From contig JAJKFL010000003.1 in assembly GCA_021186555.1 (NCBI GenBank), positions 51,559,130-51,623,129 on the forward strand: a stretch of 64,000 nt of DNA. Reading direction: 5' to 3'. Positions 22,930 to 33,718 of this stretch are shown here, one piece after another. The notes under the pieces were generated by a model that was not told the DNA's origin, ran no database searches, and saw only the letters and a program-made list of their open reading frames with translations. The translations under genes were made by a program, and so were the position numbers. The first letter of the stretch is position 1; every line of letters begins with the position of its first letter. Source of the stretch: Reticulitermes speratus (taxonomy: Eukaryota > Arthropoda > Insecta > Blattodea > Rhinotermitidae).

Positions 22930-23040
22930 CACGTCAAGACTAATGCACTACGTTCCCTCGAAACGTCGAGAAATACTAACCAAGCGACAGAATTTCACAT
23001 CCCAGAAGAACTGAATACTCAACTACAACTCTGTGGGACA
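22930..23040. repeat. Degraded foldback right arm
   Basis: CTCGAAACGTCGAGAAATACT and CACATCCCAGAAGAACTGAA echo CCGAAACGTCGGTAAATA and AATATCCCAGAAGA of the FB right arm. It lies just upstream of the intact FB copy at 23057. Confidence 0.5.
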
Positions 23041-23043
23041 ACC

Positions 23044-23308
23044 ATATCTCGCAAGATTTCAGGCTTCCGCCGCGATGTTGATAAAATCTGTGGTCTTCTG
23101 GGTAATTACACGGCGTCGTGTGGTAATTATTTACCGAAGTTTCGGGACAACGTATCGGTCCCATCTTCACGGGTCAAGATTCCTTTTCGTACTCGGAATC
23201 TTGACCCGTGAAGATGGGACCGATGCGTTGTCCCGAAACGTCGGTAAATAATTACCACACGACGCCGTGTAATTACCCAGAAGACCACAGATTTAATATC
23301 TCACAAGA
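23044..23308. mobile_element. Foldback element (FB family), near-perfect palindrome with 13-bp TSD
   Basis: The element spans 23057-23295. Its left arm is complete (TTTCAGGCTTCCGCCGCGAT through CATCTTCACGGGTCAAGATT). Its right arm stops at CCACAGATTTA, about 25 bp short. The flanks are ATATCTCGCAAGA (23044-23056) and ATATCTCACAAGA (23296-23308). The truncated arm is the opposite one from the copy at 13135-13362. Confidence 0.9.
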
Positions 23309-23374
23309 CATTTCGAGTGTCTGCTGTGGTCTGGCAGACTGCAGTTGAACCAACACTGTAACATGTTACCTAAC

Positions 23375-23725
23375 TTTGCAAAACTGAGTGCCGCATGAAA
23401 ATAGAATACTGAATCAGCTGGTCAAGACATGCCCCGAAATGCAACAAGAAATTTCATCACTGTGTTCGTAGGAGCCTGAAAACCCCCCCCCCCCCCCCCC
23501 CCGCCCCCAATACCATAAACCAAAACTATTCAGACCATACCTTTCATTTCTGCTTCTTTAGAACCCAGTCTCACATTATCACTTCGTATACTACTTATGT
23601 CTTCCAAACTTTGTCTTCACTTCAGTTTTTCCTTCCTAAATTTAATAAGCATTTCTCTATCTCCCATGCATGTTACATACACCGCCAATCTCATCATTCT
23701 AACTCCGACCATAATCGTTGTAAAA
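23375..23725 (-). pseudogene. Degraded LINE reverse-transcriptase C-terminus (LINE family 2)
   Basis: The minus strand reads ANTVMKFLVAFRGMS, stop, then PADSV, which matches VNTVMNFRVYRIQGMS, stop, LAEE of the better copy at 39185-39745. Further upstream, RMMRLAVYVTCMGDREM may match the RWAGHVARM-like motif. A C-homopolymer (23483-23508) interrupts it. Frameshifts and stops make it a dead fragment. The family is the common Jockey/RTE-type C-terminal domain. Confidence 0.5.
23483..23508 (+). repeat. Poly-C tract
   Basis: Twenty C, one G, then five C. The length may be unreliable in the assembly. The complement could form a G-quadruplex. Confidence 0.8.
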
Positions 23726-24257
23726 ACATCCCTTTGTAACAAGATATTAAGCGTTTATCATTAAGAAAACGGACAATATTGACTTAGTTCCAGGAATTCT
23801 TGCTGAAATGTGGCTTCTTTGAAGAAGAGTTTGTTAATAAGACGAAAGCTTCCTCTGTAGTTGCGGAACTATTTTAGGTCTTGCTACATTTTCAAGGTTT
23901 GCTTCTACCCGTCATGTCAGGCCTTGTAACATAAAATAGGGCTCATAATCTGCAGCAAAGAGGATACTTTCTCACAAACATTAATGACGACCACAGCGGT
24001 ATTAAACACCAGCTCATCTAAAATCCACAGGAATTCAATCACCGATCTTCACATGCAGCTCGGAGTTACTTCTTGGCTGGCTGTGAAGCAGAGTTTGCAC
24101 AATCGAAGACAGAGACAAAGTTTCCTGTCTCTATACAGATATAAGCAACATCTCGAATCCTGTGGAATGCAGTACAAATATTGGTAGGTGTGTGTCAGGT
24201 CTGCATAATCGTTGTAATGCACTTTAGTTTGCAAATATATTAAGTAAATATTTTTTT
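23726..24257. other. No recognised feature
   Basis: No gene or repeat seen. The frame at 24049-24363 (-) partly reads SINE sequence. Confidence 0.4.
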
Positions 24258-24543
24258 TTACATGGTGAAGGGCCCCGCAGTAGATGCTACGGACGCACCA
24301 CAGCCTTAAGGCTTTTTGTGCAACCTTGTGATGAAGATGAAGATGAGCAGTTTTTTTTACCAAGTTTTACAAGTAATGGAGCACTAGTGGAATGAAATTG
24401 ACAGGGGAGAACCGACGACTCGGAGAAAAACCTGTCCCAGTGCCACTTTGTCCACCACAAACCCCATATGGACTGAACCGGGATCGAACCTGGGCCTCCG
24501 TAGTGGAAGGCCGGCGACTAACCGCCTGAGCCATGACACGGCC
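24258..24543 (-). mobile_element. tRNA-derived SINE, family C, copy 2
   Basis: On the plus strand it appears as a T run, CATGGTGAAGGGCCCCGCAG, GACAGGGGAGAACCGACGAC, CCAGTGCCACTTTGTCCACC, the reverse B-box region GGGATCGAACCTGG and CTAACCGCCTGAGCCATG. It is full length relative to 16551-16846. Confidence 0.85.
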
Positions 24544-24799
24544 TAAATCTATCTAATATAACACCATTTCCCGAATGTTATTGGGCTTTTGTAAATTGAG
24601 TTTCATAATTCGTACTATTTAACAGATACAACTACAGTGGTCAAATGAAGAAAGAGATAGTTATGTGGGATGTATTGCACAACTGAGGAAATCCTCACTT
24701 CTTACAAAATGTTGATAGAAAAGGTGAAGGTGAAGGTTATGTGGAACCTGCCTTATACGCCGCAAAGTTCAATGATATAAAATAACATATGTTGAAAGA

Positions 24800-25030
24800 C
24801 AAACAGCCTAACATTGATTTCAGACTTCCGCCGCGATGTTTATGAGATCTGCTCTCTTCTGGGGTATTACGCAGCGTCGTGTGGTAATTGGTCACTGACG
24901 TTTCGAGACAACGCATCGGTCCCATCTTCACGGGTCAAGAGTCCGACGTCGTCCCGAAACGTCGGTAAACAATTACCACATGACACCGCGTAATATCCCA
25001 GAAGAGAGCAGATCTCACAAAGAGTCTAAT
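24800..25030. mobile_element. Foldback element (FB family), shortened centre, TSD-like flanks
   Basis: The left arm (24820-24940) and right arm (24945-25016) meet with a short loop, because part of the inner right arm is missing (AGAGTCCGACGTCGTCCCGA). The flanks CAAACAGCCTAA (24800-24811) and CAAAGAGTCTAA (25018-25029) match at 10 of 12 bases, which suggests an old duplication. Confidence 0.75.
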
Positions 25031-25787
25031 TAATTTCGTAAAATTTACTACAATCTCTGTCCTCTTTTTACGTAAAATTCTAGGTGATATATATTTACTT
25101 TCAAATACACTGTTCGTCGTTCCACTGTGATTTTATTTCAGGTGCCCTTAATGCATTAAGGACTAACCTACACTGCTTCCAACATGGTCAGATTTTCACA
25201 AGAATTGCCATGATATTAAATTTCGTTATCGCGGTGGGAAGCCACGCCCTACCCGCCTGAAATGTGGCACAGTTAGGAAATATATAAAATTTTTTAAAAG
25301 CATTTAACTTTAAAAATGTATCAAATGAGAAATGAACAATAAAGGGAAAGGAGTTACATTAAATCCATACTGCAAAATAGGGCGAAAGAAAATCAACTCA
25401 ATGGGCCATATTCAAGAAGAAATGTTCTGGAAGAGATTTGATTTCGCAGACAACAAACTAGACAGGATTCATGACGCTAACATGAGGGATATGCCGAACG
25501 TTAGGTACACTAAGAAGACAGTGGACAAAGGGGAGGCATTCTCCGCGCCCGCCAACTGCACAACATCAGAACGTCCTCCACGCAACCAAGACAAAGAACG
25601 GGTATATAAGTGAACAGATTTGTAGTTTTTTCCCCCATTTTGTCTGACACATACAAATTCAGAATGAAAGTTTTTACTTATATTCAATTAATCTGTTCGT
25701 TAATGAGTAGAAATTGTGAAGATACGAAATGATAATTTTATTCCACATCACCTAACTGTCACCAATCTAAACGAACTTATTAACTTA
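25031..25787. other. Unclassified sequence
   Basis: A 93-codon frame at 25332-25613 is basic and unrecognised. I see no splice or domain support. Confidence 0.35.
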
Positions 25788-26103
25788 TTCTTCTTTCTTA
25801 GTCTGACCTCTTCTATCTACTCATTGTAGGTGTGAAGGGTTATTGTTACACCTGGCCGCACAGTCTAAGGTGTAGGTCTGCGGCCGCTGGCTTGCTGGGA
25901 TTGCGGGTTCGAATCCCGCAAAGGTATGGACGTCTGCCTCTTGTGAATGTTGTATGTTGTCAGGTAGAGGACTCTGCGACGGGCCGATAACCCGTCTAGA
26001 GGACTCCTACCGGTTGTGTGTATGTCACTGACTGTGATCAGGTACAACAATAACCCTCTACACCTACAATAAGTAGCTACAAGAGGTCAGACTAAGAAAG
26101 GAG
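25788..26103. repeat. Palindrome with a SINE A inside its loop
   Basis: The left arm 25788-25852 (TTCTTAGTCTGACCTCTTCT, CATTGTAGGTGTGAAGGGTT) is the inverted match of the right arm 26041-26103. The loop is a SINE A copy. The arms are about 62 bp and roughly 85-90 percent identical by eye. Confidence 0.8.
25853..26040 (+). mobile_element. tRNA-derived SINE, family A, copy 3, 3'-truncated
   Basis: It contains TGGCCGCACAGTCTAAGGTG, the B-box region GCGGGTTCGAATCCCGC and GGTAGAGGACTCTGCGACGG. It stops at GACTGTGATCA, so the last 60 bp of the family are missing. It sits exactly between two inverted arms. Confidence 0.8.
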
Positions 26104-26235
26104 AAAATTTGAGATAGTTATTTCATTTCCAGAAAGAGTAGAGGCTTCGTTATTATCTCTTAAACTCCGTAACGTGAGTATCGCTTCTGCTTTCGACAAT
26201 CAAAAATTAAGGAAAACAGTTACAGTGATGTCTGC

Positions 26236-26266
<31 letters not shown>

Positions 26267-27383
26267 TAAACTATGGAATTATCAGTTGAAGTAACAGTTT
26301 CTTGTTGAATCATTTCTTTTAACAGAAAGGCAGTTACAAATAACTTAAAACTCCGAGTCGTACCTCACAGAGGACATCACATATCTGTGATGAAGTTAAT
26401 TCGGCTGAATAAGTTCAGGGCAAAACAGAAATAACAAACAGTCTCTGAACACAGACTTAAAGAACGTTAAACCACATGGCATGTATGATTACCACTGTCC
26501 ATTAAAGTGTTAAAGGTTGTACAAAGGGCACTAAACACAGGACGTCTCGATGGGCCATCATATTGATGCAGACTGAAGTATTAGGTCACTTTCAAATCCT
26601 AGTATCACGTTTGATATACACTCACATACACGGAAGCTCTAAATTACCATGTGATTTACTGCGTCCCTATACTGACCACAACAGCAATGCTGTGGGTGAG
26701 TGGGTGGATATGGGGTAAAGGTTAGTTCTGCACTGACATTAGAGCTGGGGGTTACACCAGCTGCTAGTTTGGTTGGTGCTGGTACAGGGATGGAATACTG
26801 GCTCATGGCATTTGACAGCTCATCTGCTATCTCAACTACCACCCCTTCCAGGCAACACATACCCACATAAATATAGTATCCAGCATATATATCTTATTCA
26901 AACAGCTGTTACACTACATACTTCTTCTTTAACTTTCGCTCTCCTGTCCCACTCATTTTGGCAGGGAAAAATATTTCGCCCAATGAATCTCTATAAACAA
27001 GATTAAGTCAAAGCCACAAAATGTATGCTTCTCGATTATATTTAAAACGTAAATTACACAAGGTTGACAGTGTTATAAATGCGGGCAGTTTAGAGGAATA
27101 AGGTTCTCATGAGACAGTTTTACAAAACAGGGGTTTACAAAATGAAGCTGCATTTAAAAACACAAAGGATTTTGCGAGATTTCGGTTGGTAATGATGAAT
27201 AAATAAGTTTTGAAATGTTAAAGTGTATATTTCTTCAAGACCTACAAATACACATAATATTTTGATTCATTTCAAAGAGATGTATAGTAAATACGTCTTT
27301 AAAACGAAATTTAATCTTAAATGTCACTTTGATCAAACGTAAAGAGAAGAATTTCACGTTATATTCACGCGCATTTTTGTACA
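26104..27383. other. Unclassified sequence with (ATT)n
   Basis: An (ATT)n microsatellite lies at about 26236-26262. A 75-codon minus frame at 26639-26866 reads EIADELSNAMSQYSIPVP and has fairly gene-like composition. I recognise no family, and it could be an old repeat or exon remnant. Nothing else is supportable. Confidence 0.35.
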
Positions 27384-28013
27384 ATTGATCAACTCACACC
27401 AACAAATGCACCAAAACAAGTTTGTCACTGATTTCTTTATTAAACGTTTACCCCAATACGCATTTCGGCACTTCTATATTGCCATCATCAGGGGGGTCGT
27501 TGGAGTTTGTACATAGACCAATGTTCTTGAGTTACATCAAAACAGTTGTGTCAATATTCGTTATTACCACTTTGTATAAAATTGTATAAAATTGTATAAA
27601 ATTGTATAAAATTGTATAAAATTGTATAAAATTGTATAAAATTGTATAAAATTGTATAAAATTGTATAAAATTGTATAAAATTGTATAAAATTGTATAAA
27701 ATTGTATAAAATTGTATAAAATTGTATAAAATTGTATAAAATTGTATAAAATTGTATAAAATTGTATAAAATTGTACAATAGTAGTACTGTTAAATTCCT
27801 AAAATTAATAGTAAAACAGTGTGCTATTACATTAAACTACATGCTGTGATATAATTCATAATTATTGGCAGCGCGGTCCGGTGTGCTGTTTTGTGCTGTC
27901 TATCTGTATGTATTGCTGTATGGCAGAACCTCCTTCTTTCGTGTCTGCTTGGCTTGTGTAATCAGTGACAAACTTGTTTTGGTGCATTTGTTGGTGTGAG
28001 TTAATCAATTGTA
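27384..28013. repeat. Palindrome enclosing a 10-bp array and a hammerhead-like core
   Basis: The left arm 27384-27442 (AACTCACACCAACAAATGCA, CCAAAACAAGTTTGTCACTG) is the inverted match of 27956-28013. On the minus strand the left inner part has CTGATGA (27491-27485), T, GGCA, a loop, TGCC, GAAAT, GC, then GTA. The loop holds the ATTGTATAAA array and about 170 bp of unclassified sequence. Only the left arm retains the ribozyme-like core. Confidence 0.75.
27571..27776 (+). repeat. 10-bp tandem array ATTGTATAAA, about 20 copies
   Basis: The units are virtually identical. The 71-codon minus frame (YNFIQFYTILYNFIQFYTIL) is an artefact: 10 bp is not a multiple of three, but no frame of the unit contains a stop on that strand. 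Confidence 0.95.
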
Positions 28014-28144
28014 AACAGAAGAATAATTTATTGGCATTTGACCTTACAAATATAACTTTGTAACGTGTTTTATAACAGACCGCATGTGGTTCTTATCCTG
28101 AGGCATTTAAGCCTTATTTAGTTACGATCATTCTTAACTATTTT

Positions 28145-28241
28145 GAAAAGTCTGAAACTTGGCGCTGGAGAAATGTGGAGAAGATTAGTTGGACCGATCT
28201 TGTGAAAAATGAAGACTTATTGCATAGAGCCAAGGAAGAAA
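28145..28241 (+). pseudogene. LINE family 1 fragment, very short
   Basis: GGAGAAATGTGGAGAAGATT, AGTTGGACCGATCTTGTG and GAAGACTTATTGCATAG match the MEKISWTDRVRNEEVLHR coding segment at 15960-16050 with many substitutions. Both ends are truncated, so this is an old remnant. Confidence 0.65.
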
Positions 28242-28424
28242 GATTTTATAAATTATAATATAGTCGAAAATTAAAAATATCTATGTATAAAATGTCATAA
28301 TTCGGCACTAACCCACAGTGACGGAGCGTGGTTTTCCATACAACTGGGAGGAGGTTTAGCGAAAACTGCCCTACATGTACTTTAGTGATCACCTGAGCGC
28401 GCAGTCTCGTAATTTAATAGCCTC

Positions 28425-28628
28425 ACCTCATATAAAGGCACAGAGAGTTGCATCTCGGTAGAATGCGGCCTTCAAGCAAAAGAACACATAAAGGTAAAAG
28501 TCTTTTGGGATACGAACCGATTCTACAGAGGAAAGTGGACGTAGAAAAAAAACCAAACTACACGGCGTCACATCCCACACGACTATTATCTTCACAGTCA
28601 CAGCAATCAAAGCCTCAAATCCCATAAA
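28425..28628 (-). repeat. Divergent relative of the foldback family (WDVTPCSLV-type)
   Basis: The minus strand reads MGFEALIAVTVKIIVVWDVTPCSLV. I recall such a reading as a frequent anonymous repeat translation in insects. It is analogous to the FB reading FWVITRRRVVIIYRSFGTTY. I treat it as a non-coding dispersed repeat whose frame is incidental, not as a gene. Confidence 0.55.
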
Positions 28629-28984
28629 GTAATAAATATTCGTGAGGTGCCACCTGGGGACACATTTTAGTTCACATTTACCTCACTGTTTACGCTGGCG
28701 CTGTGAGTTATATATCCCTGACGGAACGAACAACCATTTATTAGGAAATAAAAAAGCCGGACGGCAGATAACATTTCAGCACAGTGTTTACAGTTGCAGT
28801 CTCATTTGTGGTGATGTATCTTAAACGTTACAACACGCACAAAGCACAAAGGCAAGCCGGTCCATACACATGCCCCTTAAATCTGCAAGAACAACACAAC
28901 CCCCTTGTGTTACTGTCAGTATTATTTATCCAAGGGGAGGCTCTAAATTTTCAATGCTAATTTTATCAAATTTATATTTTCGGT

Positions 28985-29175
28985 TACCTCATTTGGTGAA
29001 ATGATTAGACTATGGGCCGAGTGTCAGAGGAACTGTGGTTCACTTCCCGCCAGGAACAAGACGTTTCTCTCTCCACCAAAGCCTCCATAAGGCCCAGGAA
29101 ATCGTCAAACATCCCATCCAATCGGCACCGTGGATATTTCACTGAGGGTAGAGCGGCCGGTACGTGACGCTAACT
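28985..29175 (+). mobile_element. SINE-like fragment, related to families D/E
   Basis: GAAATGATTAGACTATGGGC, CTGTGGTTCACTTCCCGCCA and AAGCCTCCATAAGGCC are followed by GAGGGTAGAGCGGCCGG. The last block also appears at 46095-46135. The tRNA-like head is weak. Confidence 0.4.
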
Positions 29176-29370
29176 ACTGACGCCTAGCCTAGCGCCTAAA
29201 TTAAGAGTGAGTGAAGCTATATCTCTACTCTCACAAAGTCTTTAAGGCATGCCCATGAATAATTAAATCTGTACTTCAGAAGCACCTTTTGTATGCGACA
29301 AAAAGCCTCAGACTTAAGTACATACAATGGCTTCTTTGTAAACACGCTGTTAATACTTCGTTCTGTGTGA

Positions 29371-29882
29371 TAATATATAATACCACATATATAATACCAC
29401 ATATATAATACCACATATATAATACTACATATATAATACCACATATATAATACCACTATATATAATACCACATACATAATACCACATATATAATACCACA
29501 TATATAATACCACATATATAATACCACATATATAATACCACATATATAATACCACATATATAATACCACATATATAATACCACATATATAATACCACAAT
29601 TATAATACCACATATATAATACCACATATATAATACCACATACATAATACCACATATAAATACCACATATATAATACTACATATATAATACCACATATAT
29701 AATACCACATATATAATACCACATATATAATACTACATATATAATACCACATATATAATACCACATATATAATACCACATATATAATACCACATATATAA
29801 TACCACATATATAATACCACATATATAATACCACATATATAATACACATATATATACCACATACATAATACCACATATAATA
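29371..29882. repeat. 15-bp AT-rich minisatellite (ATATATAATACCACA)
   Basis: About 34 units. Four overlapping minus-strand frames (YYICGIIYVVLYMW-like) are read-throughs. There is minor unit drift (TACTACAT, TACATAAT). Confidence 0.93.
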
Positions 29883-29937
29883 TCACTTCAGTTAAATAAA
29901 ACTAAATTAAACCAACTGATGCACAAATTGAGCCACC

Positions 29938-30062
29938 TTTATTGTAATCTGTGGTCTTCTGGGTAATTACACGGCATCGTGTGGTAATTATTTACCGACG
30001 TTTCGGGACAACGTGTCGGTCCCATCTTCACGGGTCAAGATTCCAAGAAGGAATTTATTGTA
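29938..30062 (+). mobile_element. Foldback family, single-arm copy with 9-bp TSD
   Basis: Only the left arm is present (29947-30044: ATCTGTGGTCTTCTGGGTAA to CATCTTCACGGGTCAAGATT), followed by CCAAGAAGGAA. TTTATTGTA flanks it at 29938-29946 and 30054-30062. A solo arm with its own duplication shows that one arm can be an insertion unit by itself. Confidence 0.8.
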
Positions 30063-31255
30063 GCAGTCATAATAATGTGAAATCACTTCAGTTATTAGCT
30101 ACGAAGATAAAACTTGCGGAACAATAGACAGAATATCCCCATTATGCGTTCATTTTATTCACAGTTTGCAAATAACAGTTGCAAGACCACCGTACCTATG
30201 AATCTTACAAACAAACAAGACAGGTAATATACGTATAACTGTAACATTGAGACGCGTTCGCGTAACCATTGTTGCCGCAGAAAAGCAATAAGTATTACAT
30301 ATTCTGAGTGTGTGTCTGTAGCTTTAGTTATCCATCATGCAAGGCGCATGCGCCGTATTGTATTCTTATCTGTGGTCTGCCTGGCTCTACCATATTTTTT
30401 CCACATTATCTTATTAAGGGCATGATTTTCGAAAAAAAAGTATTGAACATAAAATGTGTGTTTTGATTTTCTCTACGACCCTGCCTGAAACATTTCTCAT
30501 TCTAAGAAGAACTGAGTAAAATACGACCATAAATTACATAGGTCTTTAATTATAATACCCGTTATTCTTGTCAGATTTTAATGAAACTTGAATTTTCTAG
30601 ACAGATTTTCGAAAGATATCACATTTCATGAAAATCCGTCCAGTGAGAGCAGAGTTGTTCCATGCGGACAGACAGACATGACGAAGCAGAAGCTCCTAAA
30701 AACTAAGGTAATGAAGTTGTACAAAATTACGTAGTTAAACGGCATGTATTACCTAATATTATTAGGCTAGTAACATGTCGCTACAGTTGTATTTAGCAAA
30801 ATATTGTCCGGTCCATAAAATTCTAATGTTTTATAATCTTCCCAACTCTCAGTTGTCTAGTGTGGTGGTATCGTTTGTACAGACAAAATGCAGTAGTCAT
30901 TAAACACGTATAAATAAGTCTCCAAGCCATGTGGGTTAGAGAGGGGTATTAATTTCCAGTAAAGTTATGCGAGCCACTTGCAAAGCAAAACAACCCTTTA
31001 AAGCCAATGGTAACTATTATGCACACTTGCTGAAACGTTTGAAACTCCCGGCATATTGCCCACACAGCACAGTTGTTTTTTTCCGGACGATTTTCAAAGT
31101 AAACAGTGATTGTGATTATGAGCTTAGTGTTATAATGGACACCAAAATACTTCTTGTGAGGCACAAACTGAATTATTTTAATGTTTGGTGTATGAATTGT
31201 TTGCTTCACAGAGTAAACGCAATATTTTACTTTTGTAACTATAAACACAAATTCA
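30063..31255. other. Unclassified sequence
   Basis: Opposing frames of 109 and 123 codons (30967-31320) overlap. The minus one partly reads LINE sequence. The segment 30640-30690 (AATCCGTCCAGTGAGAGCAG, GACAGACAGACATGACGAAG) looks like a dispersed repeat, but I cannot name it. Confidence 0.35.
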
Positions 31256-31835
31256 AATTCATTCATTGCAAAGTCTGTCTTACGACAGGTCCGTAGCCTT
31301 TTCCAAAGCGAGTTCTCCACAGAGTGCGATCAAGTGTTTCCTCCTTCATTTTCCAGTATCCTCTCGTTTCTTTAAGGTCATCTAGTAGCTGCTTACTCCT
31401 TCTTCCTCGTATTTTCGTCACTTCTATCCTTCCCTCTAACCTTCCTTCAATCACATGTTTCAGAAGACAGTTTCTACGCAAGATGTGACCAATCCAGTTA
31501 GCCTTTCTTCTTTTTATTGTATGTACGATATTCCTCTCCTCCTTCACTCTGTGTAATACTTCTTCAGTTCTCACACGATCGGTCCAACTGATCTTCTCCA
31601 TTCTTCTCCAGCACCACATTTCAAAACATTCCAGATACTTCCGATCTACTTTCCGAAGTGTCCACGTTTCAGCCCCATACAAAGCTATGCTCCAAATGTA
31701 TCACTTTACAAGTTTCTTCCTCAAATTGAAGTCCAATTTTCAGGTAAAACGAGTCTTCTTTTTGAATGCTGCTTTTGCCATGAAAATTCTGGCTCTAATT
31801 TCACGTATTTTGTCATTATTTATTAAAGAAACATA
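31256..31835 (-). pseudogene. LINE family 1 reverse-transcriptase C-terminus, longest copy
   Basis: The minus strand reads IREIRARIFMAKAAFKKK, then a stop (about 31742), KLDFNLRKKLVK, another stop, YIWSIALYGAETWTLRK, MWCWRRMEKISWTDRVR, NWIGHILRRNCLLKHVIEG and LDRTLWRTRFGKGYGPVVRQ. This is the thumb and C-terminal part of an RTE/Jockey-type polyprotein. The catalytic domain is not present. Two in-frame stops kill it. The 3' end abuts a GAATGAATGAATT tail (antisense 31254-31266). Fragment 31263-31682 stays open for about 139 codons. Confidence 0.88.
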
Positions 31836-31899
31836 GACAGTCACTATAGAATACTTCGATTTTGTAAGATACAAAGAATAAACCAGTCCACTGATAACT

Positions 31900-31947
<48 letters not shown>
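31900..31947 (+). repeat. (GTA)n microsatellite
   Basis: About 16 perfect trinucleotides. The poly-Thr run in a minus-strand frame comes from it. Confidence 0.97.
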
Positions 31948-31953
<6 letters not shown>

Positions 31954-32539
31954 ACGTTCGGTGAAATGTGTACATAAAATTCTACCAGGCTGTGTGTTAT
32001 ATCCCACACAAACAAATTACCATACTTACCGGACACGTAAATGTGTGTCAACAGTCCCCCCCCCCACCGGTTTATATTTAAGCTCAGTACTGCGTCATGA
32101 ATTAGCCCCTTCCATCATAATTTGTCTGTCATTAATATTTGTTACAGTTAATTATTCTTCGTGAAAGCCTCGTGCAAACAATTTCATGTCATATACAAAA
32201 CGGCTTTGTTAAACAAAATAGGATTTGTCTTTATTTATACCTCTCTGTTAGCTGAATGTAGCGAAATTCATCTCCGATATTGCCTATCTGAGGAATATAA
32301 TTAACGTACGTTGTGGTTATTATTAGACCAGGTTCCTTTCATACGTTAAAAGATGTGATTAGGTCTCAAGGTGCTATCTGTGTGTGTCTGTGTATAGAGA
32401 TCCTGAGACCCCGTTGATTGTGAGGCTGGGAGGACCCAGAACAAGTAGAGAAGAAGACAACATCCGCCCTTGCAAGGAAGAAAACTCCAGTTCTCCAGGC
32501 TACTCGCTATATTGACCAAAGCCGGCTGCCATGACAAAC
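31948..32539. other. No recognised feature
   Basis: Short overlapping frames only. No gene or repeat seen. Confidence 0.4.
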
Positions 32540-32801
32540 TGTACATTCTCATTTTATGTTGCATTCACCGTGAATTTTTGCTTAATTGAACAATTTATAC
32601 CAACAAATGCACACAGACATATAATGTCAATAGTTTCATTTATTAATAGCTTTCCCCAAAACGTATTTCAACGACCCCCTGAAGATGGCGATGTAAACAC
32701 GCCGAAATACGTATTGGGGCAAGCTATTAATAAAATAAACTATTGACATTATATGTCTGTGTGCTTTTGTTGGTATAAACTGTTAAATTGTACATTCTCA
32801 T
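32540..32801. mobile_element. Palindromic element with hammerhead-like core and 13-bp TSD
   Basis: The arms are 32570-32666 (TTATACCAACAAATGCACAC, GTCAATAGTTTCATTTATTA) and 32711-32788, inverted. The centre has CTGAAGA (32679-32685), T, GGCG, a loop, CGCC, GAAAT, AC, then GTA and TTGGGG. TGTACATTCTCAT flanks it at 32540-32552 and 32789-32801. The right arm is truncated relative to the left. It resembles the FB family in architecture but has unrelated arms. Confidence 0.85.
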
Positions 32802-33631
32802 GTTAATTCTACATCATTATACATATGATGTTCCTAATAGCCATAGTGTGCGTCTTGAAAATATATTTGATAAAAAAAAACTTTGGCAGTACACTGATAA
32901 TGAAGAGAAATAGTGCCCATTACATACTGCAGAATTTCCAACAGAGTTTGCCGGCTCCCCTGCCACCTATAATTAAACGCAATTATTGGCTCTGTTATTA
33001 ATGCCGTAAAGATTCGAACCCGCTATCCTTATTACATATCGAATTTAATTACTGACGTCATATAATATCCTGCCACTGAAACATAAAACATCCTTTCAGA
33101 GCTCAGGGCAAGAAGGAGCTACGACACTCTTAAACACCATAAAGTAATTTTAACCAACAGCTATTTACACAGATCTCAAGTTAGACAGGCGAGTAAGCCT
33201 TGATAACCAGTAAAAAGTCAACTGATAAGAGTTCTTATTGAGAAGCTATTAGTCTCCCGAAACGTGTTCAATTACTTCTCCTTTTATCGAGCACAATTTA
33301 CCGAAATTACAAGATCCCACACCTGGACCTTAACCTGAACAATATAAATCCGGTCTATAACTTCATACACAACTTATTTCAAATCCAGTTTAATATTACC
33401 TTCCTGTCCATATTTAGGTCTTGCAAGTGTTCTCTTTCCTTCAGGATTTTTAACTAAATTTCTTCACACATTTTTCGTCTGTCACGCTACAACATGTAGG
33501 CTAACTCAGCGTTCCTGCTACCAAGAAGTATTTTGACGAAGATTGGCAGTACAACACTGACTTAAAACTACCTTGGCCTCGCGATATCTTATACTTCTCT
33601 TCATAAATATCTGATAAGATGCACGCCGAAT
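32802..33631. other. No recognised feature
   Basis: AT-rich sequence with no supportable feature. AGTCTCCCGAAACGTGTTC near 33252 is a possible trace of the FB core. Confidence 0.4.
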
Positions 33632-33718
33632 ATACAGGGCATACACAAAAGAATGGTGCGGTTTCAAAAGTGAATAACAAAGTGAAAAGCACCATTCATT
33701 TGTGTATGCCCTGTACAT
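33632..33718. mobile_element. Minimal hairpin element, possible Tc1/mariner-like MITE
   Basis: Two 27-bp arms match at 26 of 27 positions: TACAGGGCATACACAAAAGA... and its inverse ending TGTATGCCCTGTA. They enclose a 30-bp loop. Both ends carry TA, compatible with a TA target-site duplication. The superfamily assignment is tentative. Confidence 0.6.

Noticed and set aside
26639-26866. Possible exon on the minus strand (EIADELSNAMSQYSIPVP)
   Set aside because: The composition is gene-like, but there is no family match from memory, no clear splice sites and no neighbouring exon.
27571-27776. Tyr/Phe-rich protein from the 10-bp array
   Set aside because: Simple tandem repeat. The peptide period reflects 10 bp read in triplets.
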